The notes under the pieces: generated by a model
The model's input: the letters and a program-made list of their open reading frames with translations, nothing else
Told to the model about the DNA's origin: nothing
The model's database searches: none
Program-made: the position numbers and the translations under genes
Assembly (NCBI GenBank): GCA_900073065.1
Contig: FJOG01000005.1
Coordinates: forward strand, 744,001 to 808,000
Direction: 5' to 3'
DNA from: Phialocephala subalpina
Taxonomy: Eukaryota; Ascomycota; Leotiomycetes; Helotiales; Mollisiaceae
Length of the DNA: 64,000 nt
In this document: positions 43,482 through 55,908 of the stretch, piece after piece
How positions within the stretch are numbered: the first letter of the stretch is position 1
Layout: every line of letters starts with the position of its first letter

Positions 43482-46400
43482 GCCCATGCAAACAGGCCCA
43501 AACTCCAAAGTGGTGCTTTTGACCTCAGTCAAAAAGTGCTTCGGCCAACATCATCATCCCTCTTGTGATACAGCCCACCTCGAATCCCTGAAAGTTGAGA
43601 CCAACCTTCCTTGTTTCCCCGCTATATATAGAAGCTGATATGAAGGGTCGAAAAAGGGGTTCTCGTGATGATTGCGTCCTTGAAATTTGAAAGAGGATCA
43701 TAAAGCGGCACGTGCAAAAAGCAAAAGGGGGCACGGTGCAGGAAGGCTTTCAAGGAGAACCTGGTTAGTGGAATAGGTGGCGATTGTATTGTAGTTCGAT
43801 AGATAAGCTTAAATTCGATAAATAAGTGCTTTGCATCTGGAGGGGAAAGTGCTTTTGGGGATTTGGTGGCTTGAGCGATTGAGGGGTTGGTGTGGTGGTT
43901 GTTGCAGACTCGATTTTGAAAACTATGTGGTGTGAGAAAAAGAAGAGGGTTGGAAAAGGAGACTTGTTAGAATCCCAGCTTGGAATACATGGCTCGATGA
44001 TTTGAGAATGAGAGAGAAATGCTCCTCTATGGGGAAGCAAAATCGCCCGAGGTCTCCAAGATACTCTCCTCGTGATCACCACAACGCTGTGGTGTCACGG
44101 TACATGGATATGCTCGTACAAGCAACAGGAAACAGCTTCCTGATAAGGGGCCGACCTGCTGTGTAAATTGAAAATCCAAGAGATTGGTTGGGAATATCGT
44201 TATTGCCCTTGTGTAATGCAGAAGTCCGGGGTCACATGTCGTGCCCTGGATTCCACGAACGGAGGAAATGAAGGGAATGATAATGCAAGATGTATGCTGT
44301 GTACTTGAACGACTGGGGATTTTCGAAGGGTCTAGAGATAGGACGAAAACGACGTTCGTCATGACGGGTAGCTGCAGCTTAGATTGTGGAGGGGTAAGAA
44401 AGAAGGATAGTTGTCAGTAATTCTAACCCTCCTTTAGCACGAGTCGTTCTCAGGACTCGATCGCGACTAGGAGGGTGGATAACGACATCAATCAGATACA
44501 CATTCTCCATGATGCCTGCCGTCTCGCGGGCGGATTTTGTGTCCCTTGTATCATTTCCACTGAGTGAAACTTCAATCTGATAACAAAATTTGGTCTGATA
44601 TCACTTCAGCCCGAAAAACAAGAAGAAAGTCCCAATCGAGCCCCAATTGCTTCTTCGGCGGTAATTATTCTTACCTACATAACTCAACCAAAGCTATTGC
44701 TGCTGTGGACAATTGCAGAAAACCAAGGAACAGACAGAAGGTTTTGCGAGCGTGTTGAAGCAGGTATATAACAGCCAGTCCACTTGTTCCTGGCGGGTGT
44801 TCCGAAACTCTGGGTACAAGGTGTAACGAAGATGATGCGAGGATAAAGCCATTGTCGACGATACTTTGGAACGTGTTCCACAGCATGATGCATGAAATGC
44901 GGGTCGTTCCGATGGAAAAATGTTCGTCGAGGACGTCTTCAGAAGAGGCTTAGATGTTTGAGATGCCAGCCGTTCTCGTGCACAGCTCACGACCTGGACG
45001 GTGGGTTTTCTGGTGGAGTCGATACTGAAGTGGAGTCATCTGCACGATCACCTAGAATTTTCATCTCATCTCCTTTTCCATCTGATCATCGTCCCAAATC
45101 GACCGTCGTCCCCACCGCAATCGATAAATGCTGTAATCGATAATCGTTCTTGCCCCCATCGTTCATCAACAGATCGGAACCTCTCATGGCGTGTCGTCGA
45201 CGCGACAAGGCTAAGGACGGATAAAGGAGCGGCTGGCCGGGGATTTAGTAGATGACGGCGCTGCTCACTGGGTTCTTGGGTCGATTGGGGCGCGTCCCTG
45301 GATTTTTGTAATTTAAGCCACCAATATCGTTGTCCCCCAAGCTTGTGAGCGTGCAACACGCATCATCGGCTGCTGAGAGGTCGGCATGGTGAAGGAGCTG
45401 AGGTGAAAAGTCTATCTAATTATATCTTATATCGTGTCATAAACCGAATTCGAGGAGTGCCTGCACAAGTCTCGCAGTTGATCGAGATCCTAGCTCCCAC
45501 CGCCTCAGCCACACTGCTTGGAAGCTCTCTGTTGGCTCTAGCTGCTACCTAACCGGATCAGCCCACTGCATGCGCTCGATCTCGCATGCAATCTCGCTTC
45601 GAACCCCCTGACTCAACAACGACTTTCAACTGCCAACTTCAAGCCAAGCGGGTGGTGAGGGCATGCCGAGTCCGGATTATGTCATTGTTCCGAAATTGCA
45701 GCTCCTGGGAAACTCAAACCGTCTCCTTTTCTCCTGCTTCTCTTCTGGTCATGAGTACGAACGAACACTGGCACCGTGGCAGTGGTGGCTTGGACGTCGT
45801 GATTCTCCTGAATCTCCCACCTCACCTCGTGTCACTTGTGGACGCATTGCTGTAATTCCCACATCCAACCGATTCGAAACCTCCCACCAAGGTCTCAAAG
45901 GTCCCCTATCTGCCAGCCCTCAGTGGTCCACGAGCCCGCAGACGCCGTGCGGGCGAGGAGAGGCGTCCGGTCTGTTGGTCTGGGGAGACGCCAGACTCAT
46001 GTGTTGAGATCAAGCTTCGTGAGAGTGCCGGAACTGGACGCCAGCAGTCCAGGCTAATCCAGGGCTGCTCTACCCAGCAGCAGATCACCGCACTATGAAC
46101 GGTTTTGCTGGTGCTGGAGCCAGGTACGGATGCTATCGGATGGTCATGGCGGCCATGCAGCACCCACCATCCGGCCGGGAACATCTGACGAGAGAAGACC
46201 AGTCGATGCCACATGGGGCATCGCAATCTGCTTTCGACGCCTCGCGCCTCGGGGTCGCGATGCTTTTGTCCTTCGCGAAGTCATGTAAGTACCATGTAAG
46301 TACCAGAGCTTCCCTAGCTTGTTCTTTCGTCTGAAGCTTTGACGCACGTTTAATCTCATATGTTTGAATTCGCTCTTTCTATTCGTCCATGCTAGAATAA

Positions 46401-46778
46401 CTTTAGCCCGAACAACCCTCGAAGGAAGCTAGGTCCCCCCTCTGCCTGCTCTTCTATCCTCGCTGGGCTTGTTGCCGGATCGGCACTACGAAGCAGTCTT
46501 AGCCAGTCTGTCTTGCCTGTTTTCTCCAACCTCAGACCTTGTTTTTCTGCCGGGAAAGTCCCTCTTCACACTTTCGAACTTTATCCACTGAGTGATTCAC
46601 ATTCGTTTTGCAGGAAGAGTCGCCAGCAGGTCTCGCGCAGATGCTGTTCGTTCACACGCTCCTTAAGCCCTAAAGAAAGCTTCGACTTCGCATTCTTTTG
46701 AATTTTCGACAACCTTCCCCGTTTCTATATTGCACCCAGGTTCTGGTACGGTGGAGAGGCGACCTCCACGCTTCCACT
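43482..46778. other. 3.3-kb interval without a supported gene
   Basis: Open frames of 60-114 codons occur on both strands, none with a domain or convincing context. The right end should hold the promoter and leader of the membrane-protein gene starting at 46779. A short direct repeat, ATGTAAGTACC, occurs twice near 46284-46305. Confidence 0.45.
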
Positions 46779-49700
46779 ATGGTTCATGCGACGCGATCAA
46801 GGGTTATAGCAGTCCTGCTGTTATACTTCTGTATCAACGTTGCTGTTGCAGACAGATGGGCAATTCATTTACATAGGCGTGATGGACCTACAACTTCATC
46901 AACCTCGATCACCGATGTTTCGACATCCCAGACGGACAAGGCCTCGCAGACTAGTAGTGGGGGAAATGGAGGGTCGACCACACAGAACTCGAAGTCTGCT
47001 ACAATAACTTCATCCTCGAATTCCACCTCGAGTTCGACGTCCGCGACTGCTACGCAAGCTACCATAACAGCAGTCACCTCAAATATCAATGGCAATGGTG
47101 CAATTCAAACGTCTGCGCTCAATTTCAATAATTCGAGCTATAACTGTACGATGGTTTCCTACACCTAGTGATCTTCAGTGCTGATTGAAACAGATACCCT
47201 CACCCCTCAAGAACTCCCCATCACTCCGGTGGTCACTCCGGGCTTTGCAGTTGGAGGTGTAATTTTGATGCTCACTGGAGCAGTCTACACCCTGGTCGGA
47301 ATCAAGAACAAATGGCTCCACATCTACCTCTCCGCGGCTTACCTCGCTAGTCTCGCGGTCACAGTTCTGATCATATACGTTATGAACCCTCCCGTCAGCA
47401 ATGCCGTCCAGGGAGCCTACGTTGTAGCTGTGGTAATGACAGGCGGGATATTGGGTGGAGCTGCCATCATCTTCCAGGAAATGACTGAAGGGTTGGGATG
47501 TCTTCTTGGAGGATTCTGCCTCAGCATGTGGTTTCTTGTTCTGAAACCTGGTGGACTTCTAACATCTACCAGCGGAAAAGCTATCTTCATTGCATGTTTT
47601 ACGATTGCAGGATTTTCAACATCGTTCAGCCACTACACACGACCCTATGGACTGATCGTGCTGGTGTCATTTGGTGGCGCGACTACGTTGGTTATGGGCA
47701 TTGATTGCTTCAGTCGGGCCGGATTGAAGGAATTCTGGGCCTATTTGTGGGCTCTGAATAGCAATTTGTTTCCACTCGGAGCTACTTCTTACCCATTAAC
47801 CAGAGGAATCAGGGTCGAGCTTGCTTCTATCATTGTTATTTTCCTTGCTGGAGTGGTTTCACAAATGAAGCTTTGGAAGATTATCAAGGAACGACGATCG
47901 CAGCGTGCTGCTGAGAGATTAAAGGATGAGCGAAATTTGGAGATAGAGGAAGAAACCGTTGGGCGACGTATCGAGCACGCCAACGCCGAGGAACGCGGAC
48001 AATGGGAAGCAGTATATGGCAACAAGGAGGCGAATAAATCGATCGAACCTTCGAACAGAGATTCTGGAGTAGGCGATATGGATAGTCAGAAGAAGGGGCC
48101 TACGAGCACGGTCACATCAGTCAAGGGCGAGGAGAACATCGAAATGGCTGATATGTCGTCTACTCAGATGACGGGGGCTGGACTCGTGATGAACAACAAT
48201 GATGGAGGACCCATCACTGTTCGTGTAGCAAGAGATCCAGAGCCTACTCCTGAAGTCGACGAATTCGGTATCCCAGTCGCGAAATCTCCCACCCTGGCTT
48301 CGCCTCGCAACTTGACATCCCCGAAGGACGAGAAGATATGGGTTGTTGGAGCCGATGGAGAAGCACGTCTAGAAAGAGCGTCTTCGAGACGACACTCAAA
48401 GCGTAATTCCAACGTTGTTCCAGAGGTCATACCTCTTCCCTTCAAAGTTCCGGAAGGCGAAATCGATAATGATGATCGGTCCTCGGTTGCAACTTTCGCG
48501 GACGAAGATCCAACATTTCAGAAGCGAAGATCGAAGCATCTCTCAGCAGGATCAATAATTCTTAAAAGGCTGTCACAACGATCACACGCATCACTCCGAT
48601 CCCCAAGATCACCAATGTCAAATAGGGGCTCCAGGACATTCACCATTGGTGAGGGACCAAGTACGGAAGATATCATTCCTCGAGGAGCTGTCGAAGACGA
48701 TCGAGCAAGCTCAATTGCAGCTACAATGGATGGACTCAGTGATGATGAGGATATGAGAAGTGTCAGGTCTGAGGTACACCAAGCACCAGATACCACTGAG
48801 GTTGCAGGACCTCCGCAGGAATCAGAAATTATACCAATGAGCCGAGTAGCATCTCCTGAGCCAAAGGACCCTACTTTAGAAGTAGAGAAGGCGAAGGAAG
48901 TCACAGAAGCAGCGGTTACAGATGACGTCCAGCCAGAAAATGCCGCCAAAGAGACTGGTGAGGACGTCCCACAATCCTTGACAACAAGTACCGATCCAAA
49001 ACCAGAAGCCGAGACCGTTGCAGCACCTGAATCCAAGAAAGCAAAATCACATATCTCAACCGTCGATTCCAAACCATCCAGCATAACGAAAGATCGCCTG
49101 CCAGCTCAACTCTCCCGAGTGGTAATGTCATACCGAACCAACGAATGGGCAAAGCATCTCAGCCAAGCCGATGCCCCCGAACCCGAAGAACTCAAGCTTG
49201 CAGAATACCCAACTGAAGAGCAATCCACCACCTCTGTTTCCGAGATGCCAAAACCCGTCAACGTCGAAGAGCTCCAACAAACTGCCGAAACCGCAACTCC
49301 AGCTCCAGCATCAAACAGAAGCGTCTCTCAAATCTCAAACCACCCCCCACAAACACGCACCAACTCGTCACAATCAAAACTCTTCGCCGCAGCAGGAATC
49401 CTCGAACGCTCCGACAGCTCTACTTCCTCCCACCCCCAAGAACAAATCCTCAATCGCACCCTCTCCCAACAATCCCTCATCTCACAAAAATCCCTCTCCC
49501 TCTCCACCCCCTCCGGCATACCCCGCGGACTCCGCTCCGTCTCCTCCCCCGCTATCCCCCAGCCAATAGTCGAATCACCGATCGAATCCGACTTCCCTTC
49601 TCACTCTCCAAACATGCCCTCATCATCCGCCAATAAATTTCCCAGCGGTACTCCATCCCTTCCGTACGGAAGCACCGGAACCCTAATCTCAAAACGCGAC

Positions 49701-50324
49701 TCCATGCTCCGCTCAAAATATATCCCTTCAACAACGCTCGCAGCAACACCTGAGAACTCGAGCCGGAGATTCCCGTCTAGCCAAGGGACGGGAAGTCATC
49801 CTTCTGGTCCTACCAGTGTGAGAGCGGAGAGTGATGCGGGGAGTGTGTATAATTATCCAAATACAGGGGCGGTGTTTTATGGTGATGAGGAGGCGGATGA
49901 GAATATGAGTTTGAGGGAGAGGAGGGAGTTGATTCGGCAGAGTAGTTTGTCGCAGCAACCGCTTCAATCCACTCCCGTACCATTCGACTCCCATCAACCG
50001 CGCCGCGCACCCTCCGGCCCCTCTCCCCAGGCTCGCGAGCAACAACTCGCATCCTGGCGCGCTAACGTTCAGTATGATCTCCAGAACCAACAAGCAGCGG
50101 GTGGGGCAAGGATGTCTATTGGGAGTGGGATAAACACGATTGAGAGGCAGAGGAGTCAACTATGGGCTGAGAGACAAGAAGAGGAGAAGAGGAGAGTATT
50201 GGAGGAGAGGAGGAGGATGGAGAGAGATGGGATGTTTGATGAAAGGATGAGGAGGGGGGATATGTTGGATGCGCATAGGGAGGCTTTGAGGAGGATGCAG
50301 GGGATTGCCAACAAGGCTGCTTGA
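46779..50324 (+). CDS. DUF4203-like seven-transmembrane protein with a long cytosolic tail
   Basis: Two exons, 46779-47145 and 47194-50324 (48-bp intron), encode 1165 residues. I chose the ATG at 46779 because it gives a clean signal peptide (VIAVLLLYFCINVAVA, cleavage after about residue 24); an in-frame ATG at 46698 only adds non-signal residues. A Ser/Thr-rich, N-glycosylatable ectodomain follows to about residue 125. About seven hydrophobic segments follow between residues ~130 and 350 (GFAVGGVILMLTGAVYTLVG, SAAYLASLAVTVLIIYV, YGLIVLVSFGGATTLVMGI and others). The remaining ~800 residues are disordered and Ser/Pro-rich, ending in a charged coiled coil (RQEEEKRRVLEERRRMERD). The membrane core resembles the DUF4203/TM7S3-TM198 group. 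Its function in fungi is unknown. A surface sensor or scaffold is an inference. Confidence 0.85.
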
Positions 50325-50780
50325 GTGGTGAGCCTCGGCGAGCTTGGAAGTTGAACCGGATGAGAGGCGTTGGGGAGTTTGAGGGGGAAAGGGTGGGATG
50401 AAAAGGGAGATGATACCATATGTTTATACATACAGACGAAGTACAGTACAGTACGTAATTTATAATTCGCACATTACACAAAAGACAAAAGGAGAGATGA
50501 GAGGAAAGAAGAAATGATTCTTAGACCTGGGGACAGAACAGGCTTATGAGAGTTATGATGGGAGTTGCATTTGTACATAAGGCTTGTTTTTCCTGATTTA
50601 GTTTGGTGGCAAATGGATTGGGAAGATATGGGTGCCGCGAAGCGAAAGTTCGCTTCTGTGTTACGGGAGTGCAGATAAGTGCGGATTAGCATCAGAGAGA
50701 TCTTTTCAGACGAATGAAAGGAGGTACCGTAGACCATCTGTTCTGTACGGCAGCTGCATTTTTCGATGATTGCCATCATC
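50325..50780. other. Convergent 3' intergenic region
   Basis: This lies between the 3' ends of two convergent genes. Only untranslated sequence is expected; no further feature was seen. Confidence 0.6.
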
Positions 50781-53187
50781 TTAACATCCAACCTGCTTGA
50801 TGAAATTCCTTTTCCGGCGAAGAGACAGGCGTTTTCCATCTCCCACGACATCCTCAACTAACAATCCAGATCTTTCAGCTAGCTTGTTCGAAGGACCAGA
50901 ATGCGCATACTCGGAATGCACCCCAAAATCTTGTCTTTCCTTAGAGCATTGTTTTCGCGATCGCCGATTAGGATGCTGAACGGACTCAACATCCTCCTCG
51001 AAGTAGCTCAGCTCTAGCGAATGAGAGAATCGCCGCTTCTTGTCATTCCCATTCGGCTTAACTGTACCTCCTCGAGATCTGCATGGGCCGTCGGCTTTTA
51101 GATCTGGATCATCTTCATCCGATGTCGGGAGAGTAGAAACAGATATGCTCGAGATGGAGGACATTCCGGTGTCCGAAGACAGGCTGGAATCAGGTGAACT
51201 GAAGGTATCCGTTTCCAGCAAGTCCACATTCGGTTGGCTATACAAATTGCCACTTTGCTGGACCTTTGGCTTCAATAAATCCAATACTGTAGAAGATAGC
51301 GGGTCGCTGGCTTGACCGAAAATTACTGCACCTTTCTCCTCGAGCAGCCCAGGGTCCGATACACTCCCAACGTGTGCAAAACCATCAGAGACGACTTGCT
51401 GAAGGCGGATGCAATTACAGGAAAATAGTTTCGTGGAATCGCAGCGCTCCCAAAGCTGACCTCCCTTATGCCACCGGAGATGCGTAGACGTGAGATGTTT
51501 CCGCGACAACTTGGAGCCGGCTACCTTATATAGCCAATTCATCACTGGAACACTGGCTGTCAAGTAGTCTTTACCTTTAGGGACACTCTTCCATACGTGG
51601 CAGAGTCCTGCCATGAATTTCTCGTTCAGCTTGATGCCTTCAAACCAACTTCCAAATAGGACTACGGCGTCGATGTCTCGAGCCAGATTTGTCCAGCCAC
51701 CGCTGCTCTTTTCGATGTACGTTTCTTTGAGCAGAAATGGCGATCGGTCGTATACCAAATCCATGAACTCCCAACCTCGAAGTAGGTGCCTCATTGTTCC
51801 TCGAACCTCAGGATCAGAAGTTACCTCCTTCGTAACGTTCTTGTCCAACAAACTTTCCATGTAGGACCAAATATCCCGCACAAGGTCTCCCAGGTAATAG
51901 TCTTTGTTCCCCAGATCATCTTCGGCGCAAAGTTTAAAGGAGGCTTGGCTTAGAAGTACTTTCTCGGCAGGTTCGTGGCTGCTCATGGAAGGATCTGCCG
52001 ATGGGAAGTTTATTTCTTTTCCGTCGATCATGAAGGGATTCTGATGATTTCGTGTCCTCGCAATGTGCAAGATAACCCCCGAGGCAGGAACCAACCAGGC
52101 TCTTTTTTCGCAAGTATCATAGAGAACCACTGGGGACCTCGCAGCGCATTGAACGATTTTCTGGTAAGGACCCTTCCTTTCAACATATAACTTACCATCC
52201 CTTGCCCCCAACGAGAAATTGACCTCGCCTGTCATGATTTGTTGGAAACCCAGAGTTGCTCCTGAGAATGTTATCGCACGTCCAACCTGGCCGGCAGCAG
52301 ACCAGTCGATATTCTCATAATTCGCAGTTTCTGTTCCAAGATGAGTCTCGGTTGTGATCCACCACCCCACAAAGGCACGAGTATTCTTCACACTCTCCAT
52401 ATTCATTTCGTCCAACATCGCGCGACCGGGACACCTTGCCTCAACTGCCCAATATGGCAACCGCACTTCCTCTGCGTTTTCGATGTAGTGCCATTGAATA
52501 GAATCTTTGTACCGCTTCACAGGCACAAATGCACTCGAATAACCTTTCAGAAGGATCCCCCCTTCGTATTCGACGGCATGCCGCACTCCCGTCAATGCGG
52601 CCATCATCTCTATTGGGATTTCCAGACCGACTTCTTGACCTCGTGCTGCAATGGGAAAGTCTTTGGCCATAACAGAAGAAGTGAAAAGCGAGAACCAGCA
52701 TGATGCTTCGTTTTCGTTGAGCGGGCTTTGGTGGAAAGTTATGTCGAAGACGCCGTTGCCTGGCATGACTGAACAGAATTCAGCCTCTGCATACCTCAGT
52801 CCAGGTCCAGATGAATGTTGCATTGTAGCCTCAAGCCAGGCCATTTGCTGACCTATCTCAACAATATCTTCTATGCCTCCCTCGATTTCGAGCTTCAGTA
52901 TTTGATTCCCTTCGCCACCCATCCAACCGAACAGTTTCAACCCATTTTCTGTCAATAATTAGTTTCCACACACAGGAATAGTATTCAGTAGAACCGAGAA
53001 GGAACATTGGTATGAACATGTAAGATCCTACCTGTGGCAGCCGAGCAAGTCATGAGCCCACTTAAAATATCATCTAAACACTTCAACGAGCTCTGAAAAG
53101 TTTTAGGCCAGTGTGTCTGAAGGTACTCTTTGAATGTTGTTGCCTGTGCATTCAGTGAGGTTCCGCTCAGGACAATGACAGAGCCAT
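50781..53187 (-). CDS. Large uncharacterised fungal domain, probably the C-terminal part of the zinc-finger gene
   Basis: Coding sequence is clear in two exons: about 53187-53032 and 52948-50781, joined by an 83-bp intron (GTAGGA...GACAG). The second exon gives 722 residues. The first reads GSVIVLSGTSLNAQATTFKE and continues into YLQTHWPKTF. Recurring landmarks of this widespread fungal family are visible: GQQMAWLEATMQ, IPIEMMAALTGVRHAVEY, AFVGWWITTETHLGT, SPVVLYDTCEKRAWLVPASG, and SGGWTNLARDIDAVVLFGSW. No catalytic motif is recognised. The tail is Ser-rich with basic clusters (NDKKRRFSHS, SLRRKRNFIKQ) that could be nuclear signals. No start codon occurs in frame near the 5' end of the first exon. 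One base upstream shifts into the zinc-finger frame, so it most likely continues that gene across a one-base deletion. The gene is functional only if the shift is a sequencing error or is otherwise bypassed. Confidence 0.7.
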
Positions 53188-54650
53188 AGAGGGCATGGGC
53201 GAATCTTTGAACTGATCACGTATGAAGCGCCTTGGGTCACACGAGACCTGGAAACGAGATTTTATGCGACTCCCGGTATCTCGAGATGTAGAGACTTGGT
53301 CGTGGATCTCCTGCCGGATTCTCTCTAGAATTGGTCCTCTCTTGGCGCTGATGCCAGTGCTCATACCATTGGGTATGATTGCTAAAGCTGGAAGAATCGG
53401 ATCTTCCTCTACATGTTCCGATTGAGGTACATGTACCGAGGCGTTTTTGGTCTTCGAATCCAGAACTGCATCTTCTTGGCTGTCATTGTTCCCTTCAAAC
53501 TCGAGATCTTTGCCCTTTTTGGCGGAGGTTGACTCAAGCCGGCCATCAGAATCATCGGTTGAGATCGAGCTGGCGTCAATCGTGGAAGTCGCGTTGTTGT
53601 TCGATTTTCCACAGCCCTTGACTAGCATATGCTTCTGGTTTGTAAGTTAGTTTCAGCTCTACGGAAACTGCACGTCTTCTCTCCAAGGTCTGAGTCAACG
53701 AACTTTCAACGCATCTTTTCTACAAAAGCTCTTCTCACAATGTCCGCAAGGGAATGGCTTTACCACTGGATGAAACCGCTTGTGGCGCTTTAAGTCGTGG
53801 TTTCGATTGAAAGATCGGTTGCATTGGTCGCATTTGAATGGTCGGTTGTTTTGCTGATGTTGCTGCAGGTAATGGTCATATATTGGCGCGCCCATTCGGT
53901 GTAGTGAATAGGCATGTTTTTGCCTCCGACGAGCGCCATCTGGTTTCCTGGGCTGTGGAAGTTGGACATGATTGGACCTGCCATTGCAGGCGGACTGCCC
54001 TGGCCATAGTAGTTGGTTGGGGTGGGAGGAGGTAGTTCACCATAATTATTGGGCGCATGCAGTGGGCCTTGTGGTGGTGCTTGTGAGAGTGCTTGCTGTT
54101 GCTGTTGAGCCATCTTCTGCTGAGGGGTAAACTGTGGCAAGCTTTGTGCTTGTCTGCTAGACATAGAAGTGGGAAATAAAGGAAGAGTAATGTCATCTGG
54201 AGGTAGAGGAAGTCCTTCCCCAGATGCAGGAGAGTTTGTATTTCGATTTGAGTAGTTCATAGATGGAGAATACAGCGGGCGTCCCATGTTGTTGTAATTC
54301 AGCTGCCCTTGCGCGAAAGTCGGTGGCATTGGTGGTGGTTGGCTATAAGTGTACGAGCCATTGTTTCCAGGAGTCGGCCAGTAGCCCATAGGTTGATATG
54401 GTGGGCCGCCCGCTGAACTTCCAGAACTTTGACTGTTTACACTCGCGGCGCCCCAAGGGCTGAGACCACTTTGTAGACTTGGCGGAGGTGTAAGAACACT
54501 ACTGACTATTGCTGGTGTTGGTTGCGACGTATTGAGAGCATATGCTGGCTGATACTTATGCTGCGATAGATGATCTGGAGGAGGCAGCTGGAATGCGGGA
54601 AGATTGGAGGCTGCGGACCTTCGAGCCGTGAAGCTTTGGGCGGTTTCCAT
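53167..54650 (-). CDS. C2H2 zinc-finger protein (N-terminal part of a possible fusion)
   Basis: Exons 54650-53931, 53862-53704 and 53634-53167 give about 448 residues before a stop at 53167-53169. Residues 1-240 are Pro/Gln/Ser-rich. Two adjacent fingers follow: RPFKCDQCNRSFNRNHDLKR with HKRFH (C-X2-C-X12-H-X3-H), and PFPCGHCEKSFCRKDALK with KHMLVKGC (C-X2-C-X12-H-X5-C), a pattern typical of fungal transcription factors; the final KGCGK is a family hallmark. After the fingers comes an acidic linker, then ILERIRQEIHDQVS...DPRRFIRDQF. The first intron (53863-53930) needs a weak GTCGGA donor; it was inferred because the reading frame changes between MALVGG and the fingers. The stop follows a sudden change of frame (SPMPSMALSLS), see the separate finding. 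Confidence 0.7.
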
Positions 54651-55908
54651 TATAGAAGATGATTGCGAAGTCCACGATGACTATCGATTAGGAAATAAAG
54701 AGGGTAGACTCGATGTTTAAGAGGGTACGATGGACTCGAAAATTGAAGGAGTCGAAAGCAGTAAAGCTAGGACGGCGGTATTGAGTAGTAGTAGATTAAA
54801 AGAAGGACAAGTAGAGTTGAAATGTTGTTCGTGAAGCTGTCGAAGCGCTCCTGCAGCGGCACAGCCCGCTCTCAACGCATAAGCCTTCCAATTGAGTGAC
54901 ATTTCTGCGCAAAAGAAAAGTTTGGGTGGTGCCACGAGAGTATCAAGCCACAAAAGCCCGTTTTAGGAACCTTGCCTGGGCGATAACAGGGGTGGATGAA
55001 TCAAAGAACTCGTCGAGTTTGAGATCGCAATCCATAGACTGTAAAATCTAATCTGATGTTTGTAGTTCGGACTCGAAAATTGACTTCAAATGTCCACTCA
55101 AAGTCTTTAGACTGATAAGTAAAGGGCAGGGAATGTTTGAGAAAGATCCCAGGCGCAGCACAGATATACAGGTACAGTTCAATCAGCCTCTCAGGGCAAA
55201 CATCCTACCCCTCTCCTAGATAGGAACTAGATCAACAAAGCCTCTAACGGAGCCTGAAAGAAGAAGCTAATCTTCTACAGTGCTAGCCGTGAAATCTCAT
55301 ATGACCATTCAAACGTAGGGCTGCAGGAAGAGACGAAGGAAGGAGAAGGGAACGGGTCGGGACCGGGATTGGCGTGCGGTAAGTGCCACGGATAAGACAG
55401 GATGGATTTTAGAGAACGCTGGCATCGAATAAAATGAGGGGGAATCGAATTGCCATCAATTTGAAGGAGGGCAAAGACCATATCGCAATGTTAGAAGGAA
55501 TTGAGGCGGAGCTTAAGAAGGTGAGCAAGGGTTTAGATACTTCCTAAGGTAGAGCCGTGATAGCTAAGAGATTGGATAGAAGCCTCCCTTTGAATTTTCT
55601 GCAGGAGAGCGGGCGACCTTACAGTACTGCCTTTGATCGAGAGCAATTGACAAATTTGCGTACCTACAGGTCCACCTGCCACGTGATACTGAATATTCAC
55701 GTTTCCGAGGTTTAGCCGAATTAGGGGTCAACGCGACATTTTGAACGCGACTCCAGCTCATCAGCTTTCACTTGCGCCTCTCATCACCACTCTGCCAGCA
55801 ACCATCTCACAGTCCCATTCCATCTCGCATTAGAATCATCTTCGAACCTTTCACCACCCGCACACTTCAACCTCCTCGAACCTAGACCCCCGCAACTGCA
55901 GAATCAAA
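54651..55908. other. Divergent promoter region, 1.26 kb
   Basis: This lies between the starts of the minus-strand zinc-finger gene and plus-strand RIM1, so it should carry both promoters. No recognisable element or repeat was found. Confidence 0.55.

Noticed and set aside
45590..45625. tRNA-like TTCGAACCCC string
   Set aside because: No cloverleaf partner sequences could be found around it; no tRNA elsewhere in the window either.
45586..46334. Several overlapping frames of about 70-115 codons upstream of the DUF4203-like gene
   Set aside because: They contradict one another in strand and frame and show no domain; probably promoter/leader sequence.
48518..49084. 188-codon minus-strand frame
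   Set aside because: It mirrors the Ser-rich tail of the DUF4203-like gene; low-complexity codons keep the opposite strand open.
53790..53930. Reading straight through from MALVGG to ITCSNISKTT in the zinc-finger gene
   Set aside because: That frame destroys the zinc fingers; the fingers are in a different frame, so a splice (weak donor GTCGGA) is more likely than read-through, though a second frameshift cannot be fully excluded.
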